Shown piece after piece: positions 1 through 8,209 of a DNA stretch of 63,435 bases (positions are counted from its first letter, which is position 1; every line of letters starts with the position of its first letter). The DNA lies in assembly GCA_050747525.1 (NCBI GenBank), contig JBOGOC010000064.1, positions 1 to 63,435 of the forward strand, in the 5' to 3' direction. This DNA is from JBOGOC01 sp050747525 (GTDB lineage: Bacteria > Acidobacteriota > Polarisedimenticolia > JACPZX01 > DASXTC01). Position numbers and translations under genes: made by a program. The notes below the pieces were generated by a model. The model did no database searches, was not told the DNA's origin, and was given only the letters and a program-made list of their open reading frames with translations.

Positions 1-167
1 CGGCCGTTGTCCGCGCGTGCTTGTGCGCGGACAGGCCGCACGCGGCGAGGAGGGAGGTGGAGCGAGTAAGGCGTGGCCAACGCCACGCCGTCGAGCGCGC
101 CTCGGAGACCACTCCCCGCCGCCGGCCGGACGTGACGTCAGGGTCGTGACGCCGGCGCCGGGCGCCC
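1..167. repeat. Hairpin-rich intergenic repeat, copy A (cut by window edge)
   Basis: This is a direct repeat of 1805-1979; the first 42 bases are identical and the rest differs by scattered substitutions and short indels. It contains an imperfect stem of about 15 bp near its left end, a perfect 8-bp stem with a CAAC loop at 70-89, and a GC-palindromic right end (151-167). It ends 13 bases beyond the stop of the minus-strand cytochrome gene, so it lies just 3' of that gene. The window starts within the hairpin, so the true left end is not visible. Confidence 0.85.
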
Positions 168-179
168 TGTCCTTGACCC

Positions 180-1421
180 TCAGAGCGACTTCAGATACTC
201 GACGAGCTCCTGCTGCTCCTCCGCTGTAAGACCGAGCGCACGAACCCGGTTGTAGTGCGCCACGACGTCGGCAAGCGTCGCCGCGCTGCCGTCGTGGAAG
301 TACGGCGCGTGCTGCCAGAGTGCACGCAGAGGGGTTGTGCGGTACGCCTTGTTTGCCGTGCGCGCCGCGTACGCTCCGTCGACGCCCGTTTCCGCAGGCG
401 CATGCAATGTCCCGCTGTTGTTATCGGTACCGGATCCGCCAACGTGGCAGCTCGCGCACGTCCGGTCAAACACAGCGCGTCCACGCTCTCCGACGGTCGC
501 ATCGAAGCTTCCGGCCGGAGGTGGAGGCGTTGGCAGGCTGTGCTGGTAAGCGCGCAACGCCGGGAGTTTGGGACTGACGATGTCCGGCGAATGCTTGACG
601 TCGATCCCGAGCCGCGGGTCCGAGAAGTTGCCTTGCCCGCCCATCTGGGTGACGGCGACATAGGCATTCCAATAGGAGATCGGCCCCTCAGCCGTGTACG
701 TTTCGTTCTTCACCTGGGCCAGCCCATACGCGGGCGGGAGGACGAGCGGTGTGTTCTTTCCATCCTGGTTGTACCGCGGATCGTACTTGCCGGGACCCCA
801 CGACGCGTAGACCGCTTTCTTGTCTGCAGGTAGCACTGGCGACAGCGCTATGATGGCCCCGACGTTCAGATCTCGGTTCGGCCAGCCGTCCAGCCTGCGC
901 CCGATGCCGGGCATCACCGAATTGTCCACGGTGGAATGACAGAGCGCGCAGGTGACACCAAGCCGCGTGATGTGATTGTTCGAGTCCACGGTGGCCTGGA
1001 GCCCCACGATCGCGTTCATCTTCAGCAGCGCGACCGTCGTCGCCGGGCTCTTGAGATCGACCTTCTCGAGGATTCCGGGGGGCAGCACGTCCGCGTCCAC
1101 TTTGAGCCCGACCTTGAGTGCCGTCGTTGGGTCCACGTTCTTCTCGACGACTTCGTGCAGACGGAGCGTGTCTGTCCAGACCTGCTCGTCACCGAAGGTA
1201 TCGAAGCGGAAGATCTTCTGGCCCTCGGCGACGAGGGCGGGTGATGTCTGCTCCATCGCTGGCTGAGCCGCCGTTGCTGGCGGCGTACCCTCAGGAGTCT
1301 TGTTTGTCGAGCCGCATCCGCTCACCGCTGCTCCCGCCGTCCACGCGACGAAGGCCAGCGCCGTCACACCGGGACTCGATGGACGATCTGTGCGACGCAC
1401 GTTGTTTTTTCTCGGGATCAC
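180..1421 (-). CDS. Di-haem cytochrome c lipoprotein (MauG/cytochrome c peroxidase-like C-terminus)
   Basis: The 413-residue product is probably an outer- or inner-membrane lipoprotein facing the periplasm. A hydrophobic segment (about residues 18-34) ends in a lipobox with Cys36. Two haem-attachment CxxCH motifs lie at residues 158-162 (CALCH) and 322-326 (CASCH). The C-terminal stretch around residues 362-378 (TPLRALWQHAPYFHDG) is the signature of the cytochrome c peroxidase/MauG family. The start is a GTG preceded by a strong AGGGGGAG ribosome site. The gene is AT-richer (about 57-60% GC in sampled lines) than its neighbours and sits between two copies of a repeat, which suggests acquisition. 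Electron transfer or peroxidase activity is likely; the substrate cannot be told from sequence. Confidence 0.85.
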   Translation of the reverse strand: MIPRKNNVRRTDRPSSPGVTALAFVAWTAGAAVSGCGSTNKTPEGTPPATAAQPAMEQTSPALVAEGQKIFRFDTFGDEQVWTDTLRLHEVVEKNVDPTTALKVGLKVDADVLPPGILEKVDLKSPATTVALLKMNAIVGLQATVDSNNHITRLGVTCALCHSTVDNSVMPGIGRRLDGWPNRDLNVGAIIALSPVLPADKKAVYASWGPGKYDPRYNQDGKNTPLVLPPAYGLAQVKNETYTAEGPISYWNAYVAVTQMGGQGNFSDPRLGIDVKHSPDIVSPKLPALRAYQHSLPTPPPPAGSFDATVGERGRAVFDRTCASCHVGGSGTDNNSGTLHAPAETGVDGAYAARTANKAYRTTPLRALWQHAPYFHDGSAATLADVVAHYNRVRALGLTAEEQQELVEYLKSL

Positions 1422-1626
1422 GATGTCTCCCCCTCTTTGGGACTTGCTTGATTAAGAAACCTGCCGGGATTTCGCCGATCTCGGACAGATTGGTCACATC
1501 GGCACAAGAGACGAACTGCCCGCAAGCAGGAGAATCGGCAGGAGGTGGGTTCCGATCCAACGGGCAAAACTTCGCACGTTTTACCCCCTCCAGAGTGTCG
1601 AAGATGCACGGGGGCGCGAGGGGCAA

Positions 1627-1656
1627 AGTCTACCAGGGAAAGAGATCACTGTTCAA
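1627..1656 (-). promoter_or_regulatory. Candidate sigma70-type promoter of the cytochrome gene
   Basis: On the minus strand TTGAAC (1656-1651) is followed after 18 bases by TAGACT (1632-1627). It would give a leader of about 200 bases before the GTG at 1421. TAGACT is the same -10 hexamer found before several other genes in the window. No operator is visible in the 1422-1626 leader. Confidence 0.5.
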
Positions 1657-1680
1657 CTTCGCTCACTCTCGCACGCGCGA

Positions 1681-1777
1681 CGGCGCCGGGCGCCCTTGAT
1701 CTTCGCCTCTACAACGCACGCTCGACGGCGCGCGGCCCTGCGCGCTACGAGGCCGGCGGCGGGGAGTGGTCTCCGAG
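1681..1777. repeat. Rearranged inverted fragments of the flanking repeat
   Basis: Bases 1751-1777 are the exact reverse complement of 101-127 in repeat copy A (27 of 27). A 12-base block near 1720-1731 and the GC-palindrome at 1681-1695 also match pieces of the repeat, but in a different order. The region 1422-1804 therefore holds a promoter, the cytochrome leader and scrambled repeat pieces. I see no gene in it. Confidence 0.7.
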
Positions 1778-1804
1778 GCCCTCCGACCGACGAGCCGGGG
1801 CGTG

Positions 1805-1979
1805 CGGCCGTTGTCCGCGCGTGCTTGTGCGCGGACAGGCCGCACGGGGCGAGGAGGGAGGTGGAGCGAGTCAGGCGGAGAGTGGCCAACGCCACGACGG
1901 GGAGCGCGCCTCGGAAACCACTCCCCGCCGCCGGCCGGACGTGACTAACTCAGGGTCGCGACGCCGGCGCCGGGCGCCC
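1805..1979. repeat. Hairpin-rich intergenic repeat, copy B
   Basis: This is the second direct copy of the repeat at 1-167. The segment 1802-1845 can fold into a stem of about 15-17 bp with an 8-base loop and a 2-base bulge. A second GTGGC/GCCAC hairpin with a CAAC loop follows, and the right end is the GC palindrome 1963-1979. Its right 30 bases overlap the last codons and stop of the M28 peptidase gene. Both copies therefore lie at the 3' end of a minus-strand gene. No transposase is associated. Confidence 0.85.
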
Positions 1980-3371
1980 CAGCTCGTCGGCGGTCGGCTC
2001 GTACCGCGGCAGGGTGCGCTCGTCCTCCGCGAAGATCCACGTGGCCGCGGCCAGGGTGGCGGCAGCCTGCTGCAATTCCTGCGGGTCGACCTTGTCGAGC
2101 GTGTCGGCCATGGAGTGGTGCCAGTCGAAGTACTTCGTCGACTCGAGATCGATGTTCAGGCGCGGCACGCCGTGCCGCCCCATGGGAGAAAGATCGGCGC
2201 CGCCGTGCCCTTCCTGGAATCGCACCGCTCCGAGCACGGACAGAGCCGGCGTCATCATCGTCCGCAGCAGGTCGACTCCCCCTTCTCCCATGCGGCCCGA
2301 CAGGCCCAGGGCCCGCGCCGCGCCGGAGTCCGCTTCCAGCGCGGCCACGTGCTTCGGCATCTCCGCCTCGTGGGTCTCCCGGTAGGCTCGACCGCCGCGC
2401 AGCCCGTTCTCCTCGTTGGCGAACAGCACGGCGCGCACGGTGCGTCTCGGCGGGGGCCGCTTCGCGATCAGGCGCATCGCCTCCAGCACCATGGCGCAGC
2501 CCGCTCCGTCGTCGATCGCTCCCGTGCCGACGTCCCACGAGTCGAGGTGCGCTCCGATCAGCACGATCTCGTCGGGGCGCTCGCGTCCGCGGATCTCGCC
2601 CACCACGTTGGACGAGGGCCGGTCGGGCTCCTGCGTGGCTCCCAGCCTCATGGTCACCCGCACGTCATGGCCCGCCTCGAACAGGCGCCGCAGCAGCGCG
2701 GCATCCTCGGTGCTGGCGGCAGCGGCGGGTATGCGTGGGGCGTCGTCCGCGTAGCGCAAGGCGCCCGTGTGGGGACTCCTCAGGCTGGATGTGGCCACCG
2801 ATCGGATGAGCACGCCGACCGCTCCCAGCTTCGCCGCCTCGGACGCTCCGCGCCCCCGGTAGGGCACCACGGTGCCGTACTCCTTGAACTCGTCGCCGCC
2901 GCGCATCCACGGAACGTCGTACACGACGATGCGCCCGGTCACCTTCGAAGGCTCCATCGCCTTCAGCTCGTCGAAGGAGCCCACCACCACGACCGGGGCG
3001 GTGATCCCCTCCCGAGGCGTCCCCACCGTTCCCCCCAGCCCCAGGATGACGAGCGGCTGGGTGGACGGAGTCACGATGGCGGCGTACTCCTCGCCGCGGC
3101 GCCAGACGGGGACCATCACGGGCTCGAGGCGCACGGCCACGCCGTCCTTCTCCATCTCGGCCTTCGCCCAGGCGATCGCCTTGGGCTCGGCCTCCGATCC
3201 GGCCAGGCGGGCGCCGACGGTGTCGGTCAGCACGCGCAGCCGCTGCCACGCGGTGGGCGCCTGCAACGCCTCCTCTGCGATGGCGCGAGCCTCGCTGGAG
3301 GTCCGATCGGCGGACCCGGCTGCGACGAAGAGCGGAAGGAGCGGGACGAGGGCGAGCGCAGCGATTCTCAT
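1950..3371 (-). CDS. Secreted M28 family zinc peptidase (carboxypeptidase Q-like)
   Basis: The 473-residue product has an N-terminal signal peptide (about residues 1-20), a protease-associated-type insert (about 125-240) and an M28 catalytic domain. Family zinc ligands and catalytic residues are visible: H275 and D277 in HLDSWD, D287 in AIDDGAG, E320-E321, D348, and the His pair at 418-419. The HLDSWD and AIDDGAG motifs are those of plasma glutamate carboxypeptidase/CPQ relatives, which act as dipeptidases or aminopeptidases. The start is the ATG of the signal peptide; a longer frame exists upstream but a TACAAT -10 hexamer lies 9 bases before this ATG and there is no Shine-Dalgarno, so the message may be leaderless. 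The last ~10 residues are encoded by repeat copy B, so the native C-terminus may have been altered. Confidence 0.9.
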   Translation of the reverse strand: MRIAALALVPLLPLFVAAGSADRTSSEARAIAEEALQAPTAWQRLRVLTDTVGARLAGSEAEPKAIAWAKAEMEKDGVAVRLEPVMVPVWRRGEEYAAIVTPSTQPLVILGLGGTVGTPREGITAPVVVVGSFDELKAMEPSKVTGRIVVYDVPWMRGGDEFKEYGTVVPYRGRGASEAAKLGAVGVLIRSVATSSLRSPHTGALRYADDAPRIPAAAASTEDAALLRRLFEAGHDVRVTMRLGATQEPDRPSSNVVGEIRGRERPDEIVLIGAHLDSWDVGTGAIDDGAGCAMVLEAMRLIAKRPPPRRTVRAVLFANEENGLRGGRAYRETHEAEMPKHVAALEADSGAARALGLSGRMGEGGVDLLRTMMTPALSVLGAVRFQEGHGGADLSPMGRHGVPRLNIDLESTKYFDWHHSMADTLDKVDPQELQQAAATLAAATWIFAEDERTLPRYEPTADELGRPAPASRP

Positions 3372-3380
3372 CGGGCGCCG

Positions 3381-3386
3381 ATTGTA
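3381..3386 (-). promoter_or_regulatory. -10 hexamer TACAAT of a likely leaderless M28 gene
   Basis: TACAAT on the minus strand is separated by 9 bases from the M28 ATG. With usual spacing, transcription would start at or within a few bases of the start codon. No clear -35 is seen. Confidence 0.5.
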
Positions 3387-3596
3387 CCGTCTTCGGGGCC
3401 GTGTGTGGCGCCCTGTCTCTGCCAGAGGACGCTGCCGCCGGCTCCGGGGCCCCGCAGCCGGCCTTTTCGATGGCACGGGCGTTGCTCTGCATGGCATCGA
3501 CTGCTCGCGCAGCGAGCCGCGTGATCATCAGGCCCCGCACTCCGGCCGGAACCGGCCGGCAGACCGTGTGGCACGCGCGGCCGGGAGGGCTCCATC

Positions 3597-4100
3597 ATGA
3601 AGCTCAAGACGATGATGATGTCCGCAGCCATGGTGATGGCGGCGGGCCTTGCGATCGGCCCCGCCGCCTTCGCCTCCAGCAAGCACGTGACTCCGCGGGT
3701 GGAACGGATCCAGTGGCTGGCTCACGAAGTCGAGGACTCCGCCGAACGCGTGCGTGCCGGCACGCGCGATCGTGGACGGCTCACCCTGCGTGAGGTCCAG
3801 GCCCTTCGGCGGCTCGATGCGCTGGTGAGGGATGCACGGGCCTTCCATCAGGAGGTCGAGCGCCGTCCCTTCTCGTGGCGCGCCGCGGAGGACCTCGACG
3901 CGCTGCTGGTGACGCACGAACGAGTGAACGATTCGCTCCACCTGTTGCGCATGACGGTGGAGGCCCGCCGCGAGAAGCGTCGTCTGTCGGGCCTGGTGGA
4001 ACGGCTGGACACGAGCTACGCCACCCTGGCTCGAGCGCCTCACCCCGGCGAGCATCGCGGCCGGCAGGATGATCGGGACGATCGGGTGGGTCGCCGCTGA
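3597..4100 (+). CDS. Small secreted helical protein of unknown function
   Basis: The 167-residue protein begins with a clear signal peptide (about residues 1-27, ending AFASS). The mature part is highly charged and predicted by eye to be mostly alpha-helical, rich in Arg, Glu and Leu (residues about 33-145). The last ~20 residues are basic and low-complexity. A GGGAGGG ribosome site precedes the ATG. It is transcribed divergently from the M28 peptidase and converges on the membrane-protein gene at 4122. I do not recognise a family. Periplasmic location is inferred from the signal peptide only. Confidence 0.6.
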   Translation: MKLKTMMMSAAMVMAAGLAIGPAAFASSKHVTPRVERIQWLAHEVEDSAERVRAGTRDRGRLTLREVQALRRLDALVRDARAFHQEVERRPFSWRAAEDLDALLVTHERVNDSLHLLRMTVEARREKRRLSGLVERLDTSYATLARAPHPGEHRGRQDDRDDRVGRR

Positions 4101-4121
4101 CCCCGTGACGGCACGGGAGGA

Positions 4122-4565
4122 CTACCCCAGGTATGGCCGCAAGGGGTGTCCTCCCGTCGCCTGCCACAGGAAAAGCAGGTGGATGACGGCGAACACCAGG
4201 TCCACCACACCCAGCGCGAGGAAGGCGACCGGCTGCCCGAACCACAGCGCGGCCGCGCACAGGAAGATCGCCCCCGCGGTGCGCGCCAGGATGGCCACCA
4301 CCACGTTGCCCAGGTAGTGCCCGGGGTGGATGACCGGCAGCATGTAGAAGAGCCCCAGCACCAGCAGGAACACTCCGGTCATGCGCAGGTAGACCTGCTG
4401 CTCGGGGAGCGGGATCTCGAGGAACATCGATCCCACCTGCGGGAACCCCAGGTTGACCACGGCGAACGTGAGATCGTAGAGCGCCCCGGCGGCCATGGAG
4501 ATGCGCAGGCGGCGATGCGCCAGATCGTGAACGTCCTCGGCGCGCTTCAGGATCCGGCTCCCCAT
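4122..4565 (-). CDS. Small integral membrane protein, four predicted helices
   Basis: The 147-residue protein has about four hydrophobic segments (roughly residues 22-42, 60-78, 85-107 and 109-132) and a short basic N-terminus. No catalytic motif is apparent. Its start overlaps the 3' end of the hyuB-like gene by 19 bases, so it is probably translated from the same message as the hydantoinase pair. That might suggest transport or membrane support for that pathway, but there is no direct evidence and the family is not recognised. Confidence 0.65.
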   Translation of the reverse strand: MGSRILKRAEDVHDLAHRRLRISMAAGALYDLTFAVVNLGFPQVGSMFLEIPLPEQQVYLRMTGVFLLVLGLFYMLPVIHPGHYLGNVVVAILARTAGAIFLCAAALWFGQPVAFLALGVVDLVFAVIHLLFLWQATGGHPLRPYLG

Positions 4566-6136
4566 CCTCCCCCTCCAGGCGTCTCGATGATCAGCCTGTC
4601 ACCCGCCCGCATCTGCAGCCTGAACTTGCCGGGCAGAACCTCCTCGCCGCCCCCGGACCGGAGCAGTCTGTTGCGCCCGCTCAGCCCCGGGCCTCCTCCC
4701 TGCAGCCCCCAGGGAGCGGTGATCCTTCGATCCGAAAGGAGCGTCACCTCGGCGGGCGCGTCGAAGACCAGCTCGCGCACGATCCCGTCGCCGCCATGGT
4801 ACCGCCCCGTTCCCCCCGAGCCGCGCCGCAGCGTGTAGCGGGCAACCGTCACGGGGAGGGCGCGCTCGAGCGCCTCCACCGGCGTGTTGAGCGAGTTGGT
4901 CATGTGAGTGTGGACTCCCGACATGCCGCCCGACGACGGCCTGGCACCCATGCCGCCGGCGATCGTCTCGTAGTAGGCGAACGGCGCCCCCGTGGCCGGG
5001 TGAGCGCCTCCCAGCGTCAGGTTGTTCATCGTGCCGCTGCTCGCCGCGGGGATGCGGGACGGCATCGCCTGCGCCAGCGCTCCCAGCACCGCGTCGACGA
5101 TGCGCTGCGAGGTCTCCACGTTGCCGGCCGCGACGGAGGCCGGCGGGCGCGCGTTCACCACGGTCCCTGCGGGCGCCACGATGGTCAGCGGCTCGTAGCA
5201 TCCGTCGTTGGCGGGAGCTCCCGCGGGGAGCAGGCATCGGAAGACGTAGAGCACCGCGGAGCGCGTGATCGCCTCCACGGCGTTGACCGGGCCGTGCGTC
5301 TGCGAACAGCTTCCCGTGAAGTCCACGGTGGCCCGCTCCCCCTGGATGGTGATCGCCACCTCGATCCGGACGGGGCCGCTCCCCATCCCATCGTCGTCCA
5401 GCTCGTCGGTGAAGGACCACCGCCCGTCGGGGATGGCCGCGACGCAGTCGGCCATCAGCCGCCCGGCATAATCGATCAGGTGGCCGGCGTAGAGAGCTAC
5501 GTCCTCGGGGCCATGCCTGTCCATCAGCGCCCGGAGCCGCTTCTCCCCCACGTGGTTGGCGGCCACCTGAGACATCAGGTCCCCACGCCGCTCCCCGGGG
5601 GTGCGCACGTTGGCCAGGATCAGGTTCATCAGGTCTTCGTCGGGGACGCCGCCACGGATGAAGCGCACGGGAGGGAGCCGCAGCCCCTCCTGGAAGATCT
5701 CGGTGGCCAGGGGCATGGAGCCCGGGCTCATGCCCCCCACGTCGCTGTGGTGCGCGCGGTTGGCGAGATAGAACGAGGCGCGCCCCGGCTCGTCTCCGGG
5801 AGCATGCAGCGGCGCCACCAGAGTGAGATCGGGCAGGTGCGTGCCGCCTCGGAACGGATCGTTGAGCAGGCCCATCTCGCCAGGCGCCAGGGGAAGGGTC
5901 TCCAGCACCGCGGCCACCGAGGCCGGCATGGAGCCCAGGTGCACGGGCATGTGGTCCCCCTGGGCGATGAGCCGCCCGCGCCGGTCGAACAGCGCGCAGG
6001 AAAAATCGCGGCGCTCCTTGATGTTGGGCGAGTGGGCGCTGCGCTGGAGCGCCGCGCCCATCTCTTCGGCGATGGAGGCGAACAGGTTGGAGAAGATCTC
6101 CAGGCGCGCGGGGTGGAAGGAGGCCGTCCCGCTCAT
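4547..6136 (-). CDS. hyuB: Hydantoinase B/oxoprolinase family subunit
   Basis: The 529-residue protein matches the HyuB family along its whole length: the opening LEIFSNLFASIAEEMG block, the NIKERRDFSCALFD motif (about residues 39-52), the GDHMPVHLGSMP segment, and the C-terminal glycine-rich GRYHGGDG and ETPGGGGWG segments. In this family the HyuB subunit works with HyuA in ATP-dependent opening of cyclic amides (N-methylhydantoin, 5-oxoproline) or in related carboxylases such as acetone and acetophenone carboxylase. The ATG overlaps the hyuA stop as ATGA, giving translational coupling. The exact substrate cannot be assigned from sequence. Confidence 0.9.
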   Translation of the reverse strand: MSGTASFHPARLEIFSNLFASIAEEMGAALQRSAHSPNIKERRDFSCALFDRRGRLIAQGDHMPVHLGSMPASVAAVLETLPLAPGEMGLLNDPFRGGTHLPDLTLVAPLHAPGDEPGRASFYLANRAHHSDVGGMSPGSMPLATEIFQEGLRLPPVRFIRGGVPDEDLMNLILANVRTPGERRGDLMSQVAANHVGEKRLRALMDRHGPEDVALYAGHLIDYAGRLMADCVAAIPDGRWSFTDELDDDGMGSGPVRIEVAITIQGERATVDFTGSCSQTHGPVNAVEAITRSAVLYVFRCLLPAGAPANDGCYEPLTIVAPAGTVVNARPPASVAAGNVETSQRIVDAVLGALAQAMPSRIPAASSGTMNNLTLGGAHPATGAPFAYYETIAGGMGARPSSGGMSGVHTHMTNSLNTPVEALERALPVTVARYTLRRGSGGTGRYHGGDGIVRELVFDAPAEVTLLSDRRITAPWGLQGGGPGLSGRNRLLRSGGGEEVLPGKFRLQMRAGDRLIIETPGGGGWGAGS

Positions 6137-8166
6137 CGCCCATCCGCTCCCAGGTGGAGGTGACCGGCCTCGTCGGGCCAGGCGGACCATCCGGGCGGCA
6201 CGAAGGTGGTGGCTCCCGATTCCAGGACGAGCGCCGGCCCGGGCATCTTCTTCGACGCGGGCAGGCTGCCGCGCTCGCGCACGGCGGCCTCGATCCAGGC
6301 GCACTGAAAGAAGACGCGCCGACTCAGGGACGTCCCGCTCTCCGGTGGCATGGCCGCGCCGCGCGTCCGCTCGCGCGCCGGCGGCTCGATGCGTCCCAGG
6401 CCGCGCGCGCGCAGGGTCACCAGCTCGACCCTCTCGTCGGAACGCCGGTACCCGTAGCGAGTCTCGTGGGCCGCATGAAAGGCCTGCATCCACGCCGGCA
6501 CGGCCGACGTCTCCAGGATCGGGACGTTGAGCTCGAAGGACTGCCCTGCGTACCGGAGATCCGCCGAGAACTCGAAGCTCATGCGATCCATCGCGACTCC
6601 GTCGGCCGCCAGCGAGGCCGCGAGATCGCGCTCCATCCGCGCGAACCTCTCCGCGATCCCGCCGGGCGGCGCCGCGGCGGCATCCAGCAGCACGGTGATG
6701 CTCGCGTCGTGCGCGATGTCGGCCACCGTCATCCCGAAGGCCGAGAAGACGCCGGGATGAGCCGGCACCACCACGCGCCGCATCCCCAGCGACGCGGCCA
6801 GCGACGCGGCATGAAGCCCTCCCGCGCCGCCGAAGGCCAGCAGCGTGAATCCGGAGGGCTCGTGCCCGCGAAACAGCGAGATGACGCGGATGGCGCGCGC
6901 CATGGTCGCCTCGGCCACGTCGAGCATCCCTTCGGCCGTCTGCTCCAGACCCATTCCGAGCGCCGCGGCCAGGCGGCCGATGGCCTCCCGCGACGCCTCC
7001 GCGTCGAGCGGCATGCGGCCGTCCAGAAAGCGCTCCGCGACCACGCGCCCCAGCACGAGGTTGGCGTCGGTCACGGTGGGAGGCCCGCCCCGCCCGTAGC
7101 AGGCCGGACCCGGATCCGCCCCGGCGCTGGCCGGCCCCACGCGCAGCGCGCCGCCCGGATCGCGCCAGCCGATCGATCCGCCTCCCGCCCCCACCGTGTG
7201 GATGTCCATGGTGGGCACCTTGAGGGGATGACCGGCCACGACCGCCTCCGAGGTGGTGCGGGCGCGCCCGTCCAGCAGCGAGACGTCGGTGGAGGTCCCT
7301 CCCATGTCGAACGAGATGAGGCGCGCCTCTCCCAGCTCGGAGCCGGCGTGCTCGGCGGCGCGCACACCGCCCGCCGGGCCCGAGAGCACCGTGCGTACCG
7401 CCTGGCGTCCGGCGGTTTCGGACGACAGCGCGCCACCGTTCGAGGCCATCACCAGCAGGCGGGGCGCGCGGCCCCCACCCCCCGTTCCTTCTCTCAGCCC
7501 GCGCGCCAGCCGATCGAGGTAGCGCGACATCAGCGGCGCCACCGCGGCGTTGACGGCGGCCGTGGCCCCGCGCTCGTACTCGCGGTGCTCGGCGACGATG
7601 CGCGACGAGGCCGACACCAGGATCCCCGCGCTCTCCAGAGCGGCCGCCACGCGTTCTTCGTGGGCCGGGTTGGCCCAGGCGTGCAGCAGGCAGACGGCCG
7701 CCGACGTCACGCCCGCTTCCCGCAGGGCCGCCGCCAGCTTCTCCACCTCGGCCAGATCGAGAGGCTCCCGCTCGGCGCCGTCGGCTCCCAATCGGCCCGC
7801 GATGCCGCGTCGCAGCTCGCGAGGCGCCAGCGGCTCGGGCCGGGTGGCCATCAGGTTGTACAGGTCGGGGCGGGCCTGGCGCCCGATCTCGAGGATGTCC
7901 TCGAAGCCCCGGTTGGTGACGAAGGCGATGGGCGGCGTCTTGCCCTCGAGCAGCGCGTTGGTGGCGACCGTGGACCCGTGGACGATCTCCACCGGGCCGG
8001 CGTCGGTCACCCCGCGCAGCGCCGCCTCGAGGCCGCGCAGGATCGCGCGCGCGGGATCGTCGGGCGTGGAAGGCTCCTTCCACGTCCGCAGTCGCCCGTC
8101 ATGCACGATCACGAAGTCGGTGAACGTGCCGCCCGTGTCCACGCCGATGCGCACCATGGCGCGCAT
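6133..8166 (-). CDS. hyuA: Hydantoinase A/oxoprolinase family ATPase subunit
   Basis: The 677-residue protein has the family's N-terminal phosphate-binding motif GVDTGGTFTD (about residues 8-17) and the central SFDMGGTSTD motif, both part of the actin-like ATPase fold. The usual length for HyuA is about 650-720 residues. It forms a two-gene operon with hyuB. Two start codons are possible: the ATG given here, or one three codons downstream (8157) that better fits family N-termini. Neither has a strong ribosome site. The pair is typical of hydantoin, oxoproline or ketone carboxylase systems; which one is not resolvable here. Confidence 0.9.
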   Translation of the reverse strand: MRAMVRIGVDTGGTFTDFVIVHDGRLRTWKEPSTPDDPARAILRGLEAALRGVTDAGPVEIVHGSTVATNALLEGKTPPIAFVTNRGFEDILEIGRQARPDLYNLMATRPEPLAPRELRRGIAGRLGADGAEREPLDLAEVEKLAAALREAGVTSAAVCLLHAWANPAHEERVAAALESAGILVSASSRIVAEHREYERGATAAVNAAVAPLMSRYLDRLARGLREGTGGGGRAPRLLVMASNGGALSSETAGRQAVRTVLSGPAGGVRAAEHAGSELGEARLISFDMGGTSTDVSLLDGRARTTSEAVVAGHPLKVPTMDIHTVGAGGGSIGWRDPGGALRVGPASAGADPGPACYGRGGPPTVTDANLVLGRVVAERFLDGRMPLDAEASREAIGRLAAALGMGLEQTAEGMLDVAEATMARAIRVISLFRGHEPSGFTLLAFGGAGGLHAASLAASLGMRRVVVPAHPGVFSAFGMTVADIAHDASITVLLDAAAAPPGGIAERFARMERDLAASLAADGVAMDRMSFEFSADLRYAGQSFELNVPILETSAVPAWMQAFHAAHETRYGYRRSDERVELVTLRARGLGRIEPPARERTRGAAMPPESGTSLSRRVFFQCAWIEAAVRERGSLPASKKMPGPALVLESGATTFVPPGWSAWPDEAGHLHLGADGR

Positions 8167-8197
8167 GTTACCGCGAAGGCGCGCGCGGTCTCCATGT

Positions 8198-8203
8198 TAT
8201 CCT
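8198..8203 (+). promoter_or_regulatory. -10-like hexamer TATCCT 6 bases before the acyltransferase ATG
   Basis: TATCCT matches the -10 consensus at four of six positions and is followed by only 6 bases before ATG 8210. There is no Shine-Dalgarno. This would give a leaderless transcript. Confidence 0.35.
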
Positions 8204-8209
8204 CGCTCG

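Noticed and set aside
1802..1979. Integron attC site downstream of the cytochrome and M28 genes
   Set aside because: Position at gene 3' ends and hairpins fit, but the GTTRRRY and RYYYAAC core sites are not present in both copies and no integrase is in the window.
1545..3524. Long plus-strand frame opposite the M28 gene
   Set aside because: Low-complexity Arg/Gly/His-rich translation, no start signal; the opposite strand encodes M28 with catalytic residues.
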